Shown here piece by piece: positions 1-9,992 of a DNA stretch of 64,000 nt. The stretch spans positions 2,304,196 through 2,368,195 of the forward strand of contig NZ_JAFMZZ010000001.1 in assembly GCF_017356245.1 (NCBI RefSeq). Direction: 5' to 3'. Numbering within the stretch: the first letter of the stretch is position 1; each line of letters begins with the position of its first letter. The DNA is from Bordetella petrii. GTDB taxonomy: Bacteria; Pseudomonadota; Gammaproteobacteria; Burkholderiales; Burkholderiaceae_B. The notes below the pieces were generated by a model. The model worked only from the letters and a program-made list of their open reading frames with translations, searched no databases and was not told the DNA's origin. A program made the translations under genes and the position numbers.

Positions 1-23
1 AAGAACATCACAAACCCGACATC

Positions 24-956
24 CTATAACGACACCCCGGCAGCGCTTTTCAGGTAGCCCGGCACGACCCCCTCCATGCTGGTGGGGACGACGCCGAGTT
101 CGGGGGCCATGGGGCCCGAGCAGACGTTGTCGACGGTAAGCGAGGCCAGGTTGTCGCGCGAGATGATCGGGTCGCCGGGCAGGCATTCGAAGAACAGGGC
201 CTGCAGGCGCCCGATGCCCATGGGCATGGGCAGCACGGAGCGCGGGTGGCCGCTCCAGGCGGCGCACAGGCGCACGATGTCGCCCAGGGTGTACACCTGC
301 GGTCCGCCAAGTTCGTAGGTGTGGCCGGCCGTGTGCGGGTTGCGCAGCGCTGCTTCGACCGCGATGGCGATGTCGCCCACGCTGATGGGCTGCATGCGCG
401 CCTGGGCGCCGGCCAGCGGGATGACAGGCAGCCAGCGCGCCAGGCGGGCAAACAGGGTGGTAAGGTGGTCGTCGGGCCCGAACACGACCGAAGGCCGGAA
501 GATGGTGCAGGCGCCTTCGGGCCACGCGGCATAGGCCTTGTGCAGGGCGGCTTCGCCGTCGCCCTTGGAACGCAGGTACATGCTGGGCCCGGCGGCATCG
601 GCCCCCAGGGCGCTGACGTGCAGCAGGCGCCGCACGCCGTGGCGGCGGCAGGCCTGGGCGATGCGCTGCGGCAGCTGGACATGGACGCGCGCAAAACCGG
701 CGCCATAGGGCTGGCCGCGCCCGCCGTGCAGGATGCCCGCCAGGTTGATGACGGCATCGCATTCGGGCAACAGGCGGTCGAGCACGGTGTCGTCGTGGAC
801 GTCGGCTTCGACCAGGGTAAGGGTGGGCAGCAATTGCAGGTCGCGTCCGCGGCTGTAAAGGCGCGTGGGCACGATAAGGACATGGCCGCGGCCCGCCAGG
901 CGCGCCGCCACATGCCGGCCGAGAAAGCCGGTACCGCCGATCAGCAGGATACGCAT
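24..956 (-). CDS. NAD(P)-binding SDR-like protein (complex I NDUFA9 / epimerase type)
   Basis: This 310-residue protein starts with a Rossmann dinucleotide-binding fold: the glycine motif GGTGFLG is at residues 7-13. Y127 and K131 form the YxxxK pair of extended short-chain dehydrogenases. The family includes sugar-nucleotide epimerases and the NDUFA9-like proteins that are often annotated as complex I NAD(P)H-binding subunits. No substrate can be read from the sequence. The next gene to the right is on the same strand about 110 bases away and looks functionally unrelated. The ATG at 956 puts the glycine motif at the usual distance from the N terminus. Confident on the fold, unsure of the reaction. 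Confidence 0.85.
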   Translation of the reverse strand: MRILLIGGTGFLGRHVAARLAGRGHVLIVPTRLYSRGRDLQLLPTLTLVEADVHDDTVLDRLLPECDAVINLAGILHGGRGQPYGAGFARVHVQLPQRIAQACRRHGVRRLLHVSALGADAAGPSMYLRSKGDGEAALHKAYAAWPEGACTIFRPSVVFGPDDHLTTLFARLARWLPVIPLAGAQARMQPISVGDIAIAVEAALRNPHTAGHTYELGGPQVYTLGDIVRLCAAWSGHPRSVLPMPMGIGRLQALFFECLPGDPIISRDNLASLTVDNVCSGPMAPELGVVPTSMEGVVPGYLKSAAGVSL

Positions 957-1065
957 TGCCGCTGCCCCCGTACTGAAGCGAAGCCCGCCGAAGCGCTGCG
1001 CGCTTTCCGGAAGGCATCAGTAAGGCCATTCTGCCTTGCGGCGGGGCCGGCCGCAAGGGCGCGGA

Positions 1066-2031
1066 TCAAGCCGCCAGCAGATGCGCGTAATGGGCCAGAT
1101 CGACGTTGCCGCCGCTGATGATGACGCCCACCCGCTTGCCCGGCACCGCGACTGCCTGGTGCAGCACGGCGGCGGTCGACAGGCAGCCGGTGGGCTCGAC
1201 CACGATCTTCATGCGTTCGGCGAAAAATTTCATGGTGTCGACCAGCTGCGCGTCGGTGACCGTAACAATGTCTTTGACGCGCTGCTGGATCACGGGAAAC
1301 GTCAGCTGCCCCAGGTGCGTGGTGACCGCGCCATCGGCCAGCGACTTGGGGGTGGGGATCCGCACGATTTCGCCTTTGCGCAGCGACTGCTGCCCGTCGT
1401 TGCCGGCCTCGGGCTCGACGCCGTAGACCTCGCAGCCGGGGCTGAGGGCGTGGGCCGACAGGGCCGAGCCGGCCAGCAGTCCGCCGCCGCCCAGGCACAC
1501 GAACAAGGCGTCGAGCGGGCCGACCTCTTCGAACAGTTCTTTGGCGGCGGTGCCCTGCCCCGCGATCACGTCGCCGTGGTCATACGGCGGGATCAGCGTG
1601 GCGCCGGTCTCGGCCTGGATGCGCCGCGCGACGGCTTCGCGGTCGTCGGTGTAGCGGTCGTAGGTGACGACCTGGCCGCCGTAGCCTTCGGTGGCGGCGC
1701 GCTTGGCCGCCGGCGCGTCGTGCGGCATGATGATGGTGGCGCGCACGCCCAGCAGGCGCGAGGCCAGCGCAATGGCCTGCGCATGGTTGCCCGACGAAAA
1801 CGTCACCACCCCGGCTTCGCGCTGCGACGGGGCCAGCCGGGCAATAGCGTTGTAGCCGCCCCGGAACTTGAAGGCGCCCATGCGCTGGAAGTTCTCGCAC
1901 TTGAAGAACACCTGGGCGCCGGTGCGCGCATCGGCGGTGGACGAGGTCAGCACCGGCGTCCGGTGGGCAACCCCGGCCAGTGTTTCGCTAGCGCGGACGA
2001 CATCGTCATAAGTGGGCAGTGCGGGGGACAT
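1066..2031 (-). CDS. PLP-dependent threonine/serine dehydratase (fold type II)
   Basis: This 321-residue protein is a single catalytic domain of the threonine dehydratase / serine racemase / 3-hydroxyaspartate ammonia-lyase group. K55 in GAFKFRG is the expected Schiff-base lysine. SSGNHAQ and a GGGGLLAG loop provide the cofactor pocket and phosphate-binding turn. There is no C-terminal ACT regulatory domain, so it resembles catabolic rather than biosynthetic enzymes. An ATG lies at 2040, but GGAAGG directly abuts that codon and sits nine bases before the ATG at 2031, so I chose 2031. It is divergent from ruvB. The exact substrate (threonine, serine or hydroxyaspartate) is not resolvable. Confidence 0.88.
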   Translation of the reverse strand: MSPALPTYDDVVRASETLAGVAHRTPVLTSSTADARTGAQVFFKCENFQRMGAFKFRGGYNAIARLAPSQREAGVVTFSSGNHAQAIALASRLLGVRATIIMPHDAPAAKRAATEGYGGQVVTYDRYTDDREAVARRIQAETGATLIPPYDHGDVIAGQGTAAKELFEEVGPLDALFVCLGGGGLLAGSALSAHALSPGCEVYGVEPEAGNDGQQSLRKGEIVRIPTPKSLADGAVTTHLGQLTFPVIQQRVKDIVTVTDAQLVDTMKFFAERMKIVVEPTGCLSTAAVLHQAVAVPGKRVGVIISGGNVDLAHYAHLLAA

Positions 2032-2202
2032 AAAAGTCATCCTTCCAGGAATAATGGCGAACCGGTGCATGATATCGCCAGTTGCCGCGGGGTGCTTGTG
2101 GCCGGACACGGCGGCGCCGTTTCCAGCACCCGCCCCGTGGTGTACGATGCTTGCGCTGGCCTCTGCCTTTTCTTTGCCCCGCCGCCAGCCCCATTCCCGA
2201 CC

Positions 2203-3264
<1,062 letters not shown>

Positions 3265-3267
3265 GGC

Positions 3268-5082
3268 TCAAGCCACCAGCCGCAGGATATCGTCGCCGTA
3301 GGCTTCCAGCTTGCGCGTGCCCACGCCGTTGATGTGCCCGAGCTCGTCCATCGAGGCCGGCCGCGCCAGCGCGATCTCGCGCAGCGTGGCGTCGTGGAAA
3401 ATCACATAGGCCGGCACGCCATGGCTTTTGGCGACTTCGCCGCGCCAATTGCGCAGGGCGTCGAACAGCGGCTGGGCATCGGGCGGCAGCTCGATGGCGG
3501 CCGCGCGCGCCCGGCCGCCCGATTTGCCGGCGCGGGCTTTTTTCTCGGATTCGCGCCGCAGCATCAGCTGGCGTTCGCCCTTCAGCACGGCCCGGCTGCC
3601 TTCGGTAAGGGCCAGGGTGCCGTAGCCTTCGTGGTCCACAGTCAGCAGCCCCTGCGCCAGCAGCTGCCGCAGCACGCCGCGCCAGGCATTTTCGGAAAGA
3701 TCGGCGCCCACGCCGAATACGCTGAGGGTTTCGTGCCCGTGCTGGCGGGTGCGGTCGGTGTCTTTGCCGCGCAGGATGTCGATGATGTGGCCGGCGCCGT
3801 AGCGCTGGCCGCGTTCTTTCCACAGGCGGTACACCGCCGACAGCACTTTCTGCGCCGCCACCGTGCCGTCCCAGGACTGCGGCGGCTCGAGGCAGACGTC
3901 GCAATTGCCGCAAGCCGTGATGGTCTGCCCGAAATAGGCCAGCAGGCGCACCCGCCGGCACTCTACGGTTTCGCACAGGCCCAGCATGGCATCGAGCTGC
4001 TGGCCCAGACGGCGCCGGTAGATTTCGTCGCCCGGTGATTCGTCGATCATGCGGCGCTGCTGCACGACGTCTTGCAGGCCATAGGCCAGCCAGGCCGTGG
4101 CCGGCAAGCCGTCGCGGCCCGCCCGTCCGGTTTCCTGGTAGTAGCCCTCGACCGACTTGGGCAGGTCGATGTGCGCCACGAAACGTACGTCGGGCTTGTC
4201 GATGCCCATGCCGAAAGCGATGGTGGCCACCATGACGATGCCGTCTTCACGCAGGAAGCGCGACTGGTTGCGGGCCCGCACGGCCGCGCTCAGCCCGGCG
4301 TGGTACGGCAAGGCGTTGATGCCGTTCTGGCACAGGAACTCGGCGGTTTCTTCGACGCGGGCGCGCGACAGGCAGTACACCACGCCCGACTCGCCCTCGT
4401 GCTCGCTGCGGATCAGGTCCAGCAGCTGGCGCCGCACCTCGTTTTTCTCGACGATGCGGTAGCGGATGTTGGGCCGGTCGAAGCTGGCCACGAAATGGCG
4501 GGCCTGGTCCAGCGCCAGGCGCTGCGCGATCTCGACGCGCGTCTCGGCGGTGGCGGTAGCCGTGAGCGCGATGCGCGGCACGTCGGGCCAGCGCTCGTGC
4601 AGCATCGACAGGCCCAGGTATTCGGGCCGGAAGTCGTGGCCCCACTGCGATACGCAATGCGCCTCGTCGATGGCGAACAGCGCGATGCGGCCGCGTTCCA
4701 GCAACTGCAGGCAGCGGTCGGTCAGCAGCCGCTCGGGGGCCACGTACAGCAGGTCGAGCTGGCCGTCCAGGAAGGCCTGCTCGACGTCGCGCGCCTCGCG
4801 CCAGTCTTGCGTGGAATTCAGGTATGCCGCCCGCACGCCCAGCTCGGTCAGGGCGTCGACCTGGTCTTGCATCAGGGCGATAAGGGGGGACACCACCACG
4901 CCGGTGCCCTCGCGCACCAGCGCCGGCACCTGGTAGCACAGCGACTTGCCGCCGCCGGTAGGCATCAGCACCAGGGCGTCGCCGCCGCCGATGACATGCT
5001 CGACGATGGCCTGCTGGTCGCCGCGGAAGGATTCGTAGCCAAAAACGCGCTGCAGGACGCCCTGGGCGCGCGGGTCAGACAT
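3268..5082 (-). CDS. recQ: ATP-dependent DNA helicase RecQ
   Basis: RecQ is a 3'-5' helicase of recombination and fork repair. The 604-residue protein carries Walker A PTGGGKS (K46), the DEAH box at residues 139-142 followed by [10 protein letters not shown], and helicase motif VI around [10 protein letters not shown] zinc-binding cysteine cluster lies near residues 372-405 (including CGNCDVC). A winged-helix RQC region and a C-terminal HRDC domain with [10 protein letters not shown] follow. Length and domain order match full RecQ. It is convergent with ruvB, so both genes end within a few bases of each other. Confidence 0.96.
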   Translation of the reverse strand: MSDPRAQGVLQRVFGYESFRGDQQAIVEHVIGGGDALVLMPTGGGKSLCYQVPALVREGTGVVVSPLIALMQDQVDALTELGVRAAYLNSTQDWREARDVEQAFLDGQLDLLYVAPERLLTDRCLQLLERGRIALFAIDEAHCVSQWGHDFRPEYLGLSMLHERWPDVPRIALTATATAETRVEIAQRLALDQARHFVASFDRPNIRYRIVEKNEVRRQLLDLIRSEHEGESGVVYCLSRARVEETAEFLCQNGINALPYHAGLSAAVRARNQSRFLREDGIVMVATIAFGMGIDKPDVRFVAHIDLPKSVEGYYQETGRAGRDGLPATAWLAYGLQDVVQQRRMIDESPGDEIYRRRLGQQLDAMLGLCETVECRRVRLLAYFGQTITACGNCDVCLEPPQSWDGTVAAQKVLSAVYRLWKERGQRYGAGHIIDILRGKDTDRTRQHGHETLSVFGVGADLSENAWRGVLRQLLAQGLLTVDHEGYGTLALTEGSRAVLKGERQLMLRRESEKKARAGKSGGRARAAAIELPPDAQPLFDALRNWRGEVAKSHGVPAYVIFHDATLREIALARPASMDELGHINGVGTRKLEAYGDDILRLVA

Positions 5083-5160
5083 TGGTAGTAGCGGAAAGCG
5101 TCATGGCGGCGATTTTAAGCCTCATTGAAGCGGCCGGGGCGGCGGCGCGCGCAAACGGCT

Positions 5161-6579
5161 CTACCACGGCAGCCAGCGGCCGCGCACGAAGGCGTCCACC
5201 GGCATGGTGACGCCGGCGCGCATTTCGTAATCGCCGGTCACCACGTCGCGGTCGGCGCCCACCGCCAGGCGCACGCTGGGGGCCACCAGCATGCTGTGCT
5301 CCAGCCCGAAGCGCTGCTCGATGGCTTCGCCGGATTCGCGCAGCCCGGTATAGGTGCCGGTCAGGGTGCCCCACCCCAGGATGGGCACGCCGGCGGCCAG
5401 CGTATTGCGCATCTGCGGCGCCGCCGCCGCGCCATTCCGGTACTGCGACAGGTCGCCGAACCCGGCGCCGATCTGTTCATTGGTGACCGCCAGGCTGACC
5501 GATTCGAACAGGCTGACGTTGTAGCCGAAGCGGTAGCGCCAGGCGTTGATGTGGTCGAAGCTGCTCTGCGTGGCGCCCGCCTGGAAGGTGCCCAGTTCGC
5601 CGGCCGAATAGGTGCTGCCCAGGCCGCGCGTGGACAGGTCCGGGGCGCTCTGCATCTGGCTTTCCAGGGTCAGGGCCGGCGTCAGCCCGTAGCGCAGCGC
5701 GCCGCTGCCGGCCGTCACGCCATAATCGATGGCGCCGGACTGGGCCGCCGTGTCGGTGTAGTTCAGCACGCCCACCGTCGACGAATAGGCCAGCCGCCCT
5801 TGCGGCACCTGCTGCGCCCCGCCGGCCCAGTCGGCCACCTGCAGGCCGCCGATGGGCACGGCGCTGCCCCATATCGGCGCGTTGGCCGTCAGGTTGCCCA
5901 GCGCCACGGTCGGGCCGGCCGTGTCGCGGTAAGTCCAGCGCCCGCCGCCATAGGAAAAGCCCTGCTGCGAGCCCACCGACGAAAACCACGGGTTGGCAGG
6001 CTGCGCCACGCCGGTCACCACCATGACCGAGCCGTACGGCACGGGGTCCCGGGTTTCCAGGCCGAAGGCGTAATCCTGCGGCGGCACCGGCGCCACGTCG
6101 GGAAACAGGTTGGCGCACTGAATGGGCAGGGCGGCGGCGGCCGTGCCGGCATCGATGGGGGCGTCGATCGTGCCGGTGGCATCCGGCCCCGGCGGCCGCT
6201 GCGCGGCGTCGGCCAGGCCCGCGGGCGGCTGCAAAGAAGCGTCGGTCAAGCCCTCGGCCGGCGTCAGCCTGCAGGGCATGGGATCGAGGTCGAGCTCGCG
6301 CGACTCGGACAGGGCGGCGGGCGCGACGGGCAGCGGCTGCGCCGGCGCCAGCACCGATATGCCCTGGCGCGCCGCCCGCTCGATCTCGTTCCAGTCGTAG
6401 CGGGCCGGGGGCCGCGCGGGCGCGGGGGCCGCCGCCGCCGGCGCTGCCGGCGCGGGCGCGGCGTGGTCGGCGGCCGGGGGCTCGAGCGTGGCGCAGGCGC
6501 CCAGGGCCATATTGCAGGCCAGCAAGGCGGCCGAAAGCGGGCGGGACATCCGCTTGCGAGGCAAATTGCGCAGGGTCAT
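5161..6579 (-). CDS. Usher-like outer-membrane beta-barrel lipoprotein (orphan)
   Basis: The predicted 472-residue protein has a basic N terminus, a hydrophobic stretch and a lipobox ending LGAC, so it is probably lipidated. A Pro/Ala-rich linker follows. From about residue 200 onward the sequence alternates polar and aromatic residues and resembles the barrel of fimbrial ushers; segments such as LRYGLTPALTLE, AGFGDLSQY and LGNLTANAPIWGS recall usher strands. It is much shorter than a full usher (about 800 residues), and no chaperone or pilin gene is nearby. The start is uncertain: ATGs at 6615, 6579 and 6549 all precede the signal sequence and none has a good ribosome site. It is divergent from the two-component pair. 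Confidence 0.6.
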   Translation of the reverse strand: MTLRNLPRKRMSRPLSAALLACNMALGACATLEPPAADHAAPAPAAPAAAAPAPARPPARYDWNEIERAARQGISVLAPAQPLPVAPAALSESRELDLDPMPCRLTPAEGLTDASLQPPAGLADAAQRPPGPDATGTIDAPIDAGTAAAALPIQCANLFPDVAPVPPQDYAFGLETRDPVPYGSVMVVTGVAQPANPWFSSVGSQQGFSYGGGRWTYRDTAGPTVALGNLTANAPIWGSAVPIGGLQVADWAGGAQQVPQGRLAYSSTVGVLNYTDTAAQSGAIDYGVTAGSGALRYGLTPALTLESQMQSAPDLSTRGLGSTYSAGELGTFQAGATQSSFDHINAWRYRFGYNVSLFESVSLAVTNEQIGAGFGDLSQYRNGAAAAPQMRNTLAAGVPILGWGTLTGTYTGLRESGEAIEQRFGLEHSMLVAPSVRLAVGADRDVVTGDYEMRAGVTMPVDAFVRGRWLPW

Positions 6580-6735
6580 GACACCGGACAGTGTAAAGAC
6601 CGAAAAGCGGGGCATCTGTAAACGTCGTTGAACGGGCGCAAGGGGTTCCGACGATATTTTAGTGAAAGCGCATCGCGTCACGGTATATTTCAATCCATTT
6701 CTCGCCTCTTGCCGGCCGCCTGATCCGCAGCCACT
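6580..6735. promoter_or_regulatory. Divergent intergenic region between lipoprotein and response regulator
   Basis: These roughly 155 bases separate two divergent genes and must hold the promoters of both. The central part is noticeably richer in A+T than the coding DNA around it. I could not fix individual -35/-10 boxes or an OmpR-type direct repeat by eye. Confidence 0.35.
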
Positions 6736-7446
6736 ATGGCACCCATGGACACCCCACACACCAAGCTGCTGGTCGTCGACGACGATCCCGCCTTGCGGCA
6801 GTTGCTGGCCGACTATCTCAACCGGCACGGCTACGACACCCTGCTGGCGCCCGACGCCAACGACCTGGCCGCCCGCATCGCGCGCTATGCGCCCGACCTG
6901 CTGGTGCTCGACCGCATGCTGCCGGGCGGCGACGGCGCCGACGCCTGCCGCCGCCTGCGCGAACAGGGCGAAGACATCCCCGTCATTCTGCTGACCGCGC
7001 GCGACGAGGCGGTCGACCGCATCATCGGCCTGGAAGCCGGGGCCGACGACTACCTGGGCAAGCCCTTCGACCCGCGCGAGCTGCTGGCGCGCATCGAAGC
7101 CGTGCTGCGCCGCAAGCGCGGGCCGTCGGCCCTGACCAAAGACGCGCCGGTCAACTTCGGCCCGTTCGTGTTCGACCCCGCCATGCGGCAGCTGCTGCGC
7201 GACGGCGAACCGGTCAAGCTGACGGGCGGCGAGATCAATCTGCTGGAAGCGCTGGTGCGCAATGCCGGCAAGCCCCTGTCGCGCGAGCGCCTGCTGGCGC
7301 TGGCGCGCGACGACGACGGCGGCGAACGCAACGACCGCGCCATCGACATCGCCATCCTGCGCCTGCGGCGCGCCATCGAAGACGACCCGAAACAGCCGCG
7401 CTGGATCCAGACGGTCTGGGGCATCGGCTACCGCTTTTCGCCCTGA
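6736..7446 (+). CDS. OmpR/PhoB-family response regulator
   Basis: The 236-residue protein has an N-terminal receiver domain. The acidic pair is in VVDDDPALR, the phospho-acceptor aspartate is in LVLDRMLPGGDG, and the conserved lysine is in GKPFDPRELL. The C-terminal winged helix ends in IQTVWGIGYRF, typical of OmpR. Similarity to E. coli OmpR is visible along the whole length. The histidine kinase gene starts 13 bases downstream, so the two form a cognate pair. A second ATG at 6745 could be the true start; neither has a strong ribosome site. Targets are unknown, but the divergent envelope lipoprotein gene is a natural candidate. Confidence 0.92.
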   Translation: MAPMDTPHTKLLVVDDDPALRQLLADYLNRHGYDTLLAPDANDLAARIARYAPDLLVLDRMLPGGDGADACRRLREQGEDIPVILLTARDEAVDRIIGLEAGADDYLGKPFDPRELLARIEAVLRRKRGPSALTKDAPVNFGPFVFDPAMRQLLRDGEPVKLTGGEINLLEALVRNAGKPLSRERLLALARDDDGGERNDRAIDIAILRLRRAIEDDPKQPRWIQTVWGIGYRFSP

Positions 7447-7459
7447 CCCGCCGCGCCGC

Positions 7460-8944
7460 ATGAACCGCCTGACCCGCTTCCTGCTGCCGCGCTCGCTGCG
7501 GGCGCGCCTGATCCTGCTCGTGCTGGGCGCCGTGCTGCTGGCCCAGGCCGCCACGCTGGCCACCGTGTCGTACTACCGCCAGAAATTCCTGGAAGACGTC
7601 GCCATCGGCTACATCGCCACCACCATCCGCACGCTGCGGGCGGCGGTGTCGCAGATCCCGGCCGAAGAGCGGGCCGATTTCGTGCGCAACGCCTCGCAGA
7701 ACCAATGGCGGCTATGGTCGCGCACGCTGCCGGCCGAGGCCCGGCTGCAGCGCCTGAACCGCCCGCCGCCGCCAAGGCACGATGGCGCCGGCCGCCCCGC
7801 CGACGGCTCGCCGCCCGACCGCGCCGCCGACGACGAGCGCGAGCGCGAAGCGCGGCGCCAGCGGTTCCGCGCCATGCACGACAACCAGCCCGACGACATT
7901 CGCCGCGACCTGCGCGGGCCCATCCGCGAACTGAACGACCGGCTCAACGACGGTACCCGGGTGGCGCTGTCGCACGGGCCGGACCCCGAAATCTTCATTT
8001 CGCTGGCCCGCAATCCGGATACCGAAGACGCGCCGCGCCTGCGCGAATGGCTGGTCATCCCGCTGGACCGGCTCGACCCGCCGGTGGCCACGCCGCTGGT
8101 GGCCGTCTGGCTGGGCGGCCTGGGCCTGGTGCTGCTGCTGGCGGCGGGGTTTTCCTGGCACATCACCCGGCCGCTGACCGGCCTGGCCGAGGCGGCCGAC
8201 CGCCTGGCGGCCGGACAGCCGCAGCGCGTGCAGCCGTCGGGGCCCAGCGAAACCCGCGCCCTGGGCGAACGCTTCAACGCCATGCTGGATGCGCTGGCCG
8301 AGTCCGACTCGGTGCGCCGCACCTTGCTGTCGGGCCTGCCGCACGATCTGAAAGGGCCGCTGTCGCGCATGTGGCTGCGCATCGAGATGGCCGACGACCC
8401 CGCCCTGAAAGAAGGCCTGCGCAAAGACCTGCAGGACATGCAGCACATGGTCGACCAGTTCATCGGCTTTGTGCGCGGCACCGATCCGGCCGCCTACCGC
8501 TACGCCCCGCTGGACCTGCCCGCGTGGCTGGCCGAGCGGGTGGGCGGCTGGCAAAGCACCGGCACATCGGTCAGCCTGGACATGGCCGACGACAACATCA
8601 CCGTGCAGGGCGACGCGGTGGCGCTGGGCCGGCTGCTGGACAACCTGATCGGCAATGCCCTGCATCATGGCGAACCGCCGGTGGACATCAGCCTGCGCCG
8701 CGAAGGCGGCATGGCCGTACTTGACGTGGCCGACCACGGCCGCGGCATCGCCCCCGAGCGCCGCAGCGAGGCATTGCGCCCCTTCGCGCGGCTGGACGAC
8801 GCCCGCACCCGCACCGGCAATGTGGGCCTGGGGCTGGCCCTGGCCGAAGCCATCGCGCGGGCCCACGGCGGCACGCTGGCGCTGCTGCGCGCCGACAGCG
8901 GCGGCCTGCTGGTGCGTATCGCCCTGCCGCTGGCGGCCGCCTGA
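7460..8944 (+). CDS. EnvZ-like sensor histidine kinase with altered H-box
   Basis: The 494-residue kinase has a first membrane helix at about residues 15-37 and a long, charged, proline-rich periplasmic region to about 208. A second helix spans about 209-233, followed by HAMP, HisKA and HATPase domains. H295 is the predicted phospho-acceptor in PHDLKGPL. The N box (NLIGNALHHG), G1 box (DHGRGI) and G2 box (GNVGLGLALA) are intact. The residue four after the histidine is G299, where EnvZ-type kinases carry the threonine required for phosphatase activity. It is translated just after its response regulator. The ligand is unknown; the Asp/Arg-rich sensor domain suggests an ionic or pH signal, which is inference only. 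Confidence 0.9.
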   Translation: MNRLTRFLLPRSLRARLILLVLGAVLLAQAATLATVSYYRQKFLEDVAIGYIATTIRTLRAAVSQIPAEERADFVRNASQNQWRLWSRTLPAEARLQRLNRPPPPRHDGAGRPADGSPPDRAADDEREREARRQRFRAMHDNQPDDIRRDLRGPIRELNDRLNDGTRVALSHGPDPEIFISLARNPDTEDAPRLREWLVIPLDRLDPPVATPLVAVWLGGLGLVLLLAAGFSWHITRPLTGLAEAADRLAAGQPQRVQPSGPSETRALGERFNAMLDALAESDSVRRTLLSGLPHDLKGPLSRMWLRIEMADDPALKEGLRKDLQDMQHMVDQFIGFVRGTDPAAYRYAPLDLPAWLAERVGGWQSTGTSVSLDMADDNITVQGDAVALGRLLDNLIGNALHHGEPPVDISLRREGGMAVLDVADHGRGIAPERRSEALRPFARLDDARTRTGNVGLGLALAEAIARAHGGTLALLRADSGGLLVRIALPLAAA

Positions 8945-8960
8945 CCGGGGCCTGGCGGCC

Positions 8961-9992
8961 CTAGGCCGTGCGGCGCTCTTTGCCGAACACCGAGCGGTAG
9001 GCCAGCAGGTTGAAAATCAGCACCACCGGCACGCCAATTACCGCGCCGGCCAGCACCAGCCGCATCGAGCCGATCGAGGCCGTGCCGTCCCACAGGGTCA
9101 TGTCGTCCAGGATCAGGTACGGGAACAGGCTGTAGGCCAGGCTCATCAGCATGAGCAGGTACAGCACCACGCACAGCACGAACGGCAGCCGGCTGTTGGC
9201 CTCGCCCCGGCCGGGCACGCGGGCCAGCAGCATTTCGGCGCTGGAAAAACACAGCAGCATCAGCGCCCAGACGACCACCGCCACGGCCAGGCCGCCGGGG
9301 TTGCTCCATTTGTAGAAAATGCCGGCATTGGCCAGGCCCAGCATCACCGACGTGCCCACCATGCCGACGGCCGTCCAGCGGATGGCGTGGCGCCCCCAGC
9401 GCGCGGCGCGGCGCTGCAGGTCGCCCTCGACGCGCATCACCAGCCAGGCGGCGCCCAGCAGCACATAGGCGGCCACCGCGCACAGCCCCATCAGCACGGC
9501 GAACCAGCCGTAGCCGGCGGCCGTCTGGTAGCCGGTGGCGATGCGCCCGAGGATCATGCCCTGCCCGAACGCCGTGGCCACCGAGCCCAGCCAGAAGCCC
9601 AGGATCCAGCGCGGCTTGAGTTCGGCGCGGGCGCGGATGCGGAATTCGAACGACACGCTGCGCAGCACCAGGCCCAGCGCCATCAGGGCCAGCGGGCCGT
9701 AGAGCTTGCCGAAGATCACGCCCCAGGCCAGCGGAAACGCCGAGGCGAACAGGCCGATGCCCAGCAGCGGCCAGAACTCATTGGCGTCGCGCCAGGGGCT
9801 GAGCAGGGTCATCATGCGGCCGCGCTCGTCGGCGGGCGCCAGCGGCAGCAGCATGCCCACGCCGAGGTCGAAGCCGTCGAGCACGATGCCGCCGGCGATC
9901 AGCAGGAACAGCAGGCCCATGAACACCAGCGGCATCCAGAAGGTGGGGTCGTTGGCATTGACGCCCAGCGAGGCGGCCAGCATGTCGATCAT
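8961..9992 (-). CDS. cydB: Cytochrome bd-type oxidase subunit II (CydB)
   Basis: The 343-residue integral membrane protein matches CydB. The DGFDLGVGML motif lies near residues 39-48 and the WRDANEFW segment corresponds to the WDGNxxW segment of E. coli CydB. Eight or nine hydrophobic segments follow to the C terminus. GGAGG lies nine bases before the ATG at 9992. Its start codon overlaps the cydA stop in an ATGA arrangement, so the two are translationally coupled. No cydX or cydDC gene is adjacent. Subunit II looks ordinary, unlike its partner. Confidence 0.9.
   Translation of the reverse strand: MIDMLAASLGVNANDPTFWMPLVFMGLLFLLIAGGIVLDGFDLGVGMLLPLAPADERGRMMTLLSPWRDANEFWPLLGIGLFASAFPLAWGVIFGKLYGPLALMALGLVLRSVSFEFRIRARAELKPRWILGFWLGSVATAFGQGMILGRIATGYQTAAGYGWFAVLMGLCAVAAYVLLGAAWLVMRVEGDLQRRAARWGRHAIRWTAVGMVGTSVMLGLANAGIFYKWSNPGGLAVAVVVWALMLLCFSSAEMLLARVPGRGEANSRLPFVLCVVLYLLMLMSLAYSLFPYLILDDMTLWDGTASIGSMRLVLAGAVIGVPVVLIFNLLAYRSVFGKERRTA

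Noticed and set aside
5125..6621. 498-residue plus-strand frame opposite the usher-like gene
   Set aside because: Low-complexity, His/Arg/Gly-rich translation without motifs; the minus strand has a signal peptide and barrel-like pattern.
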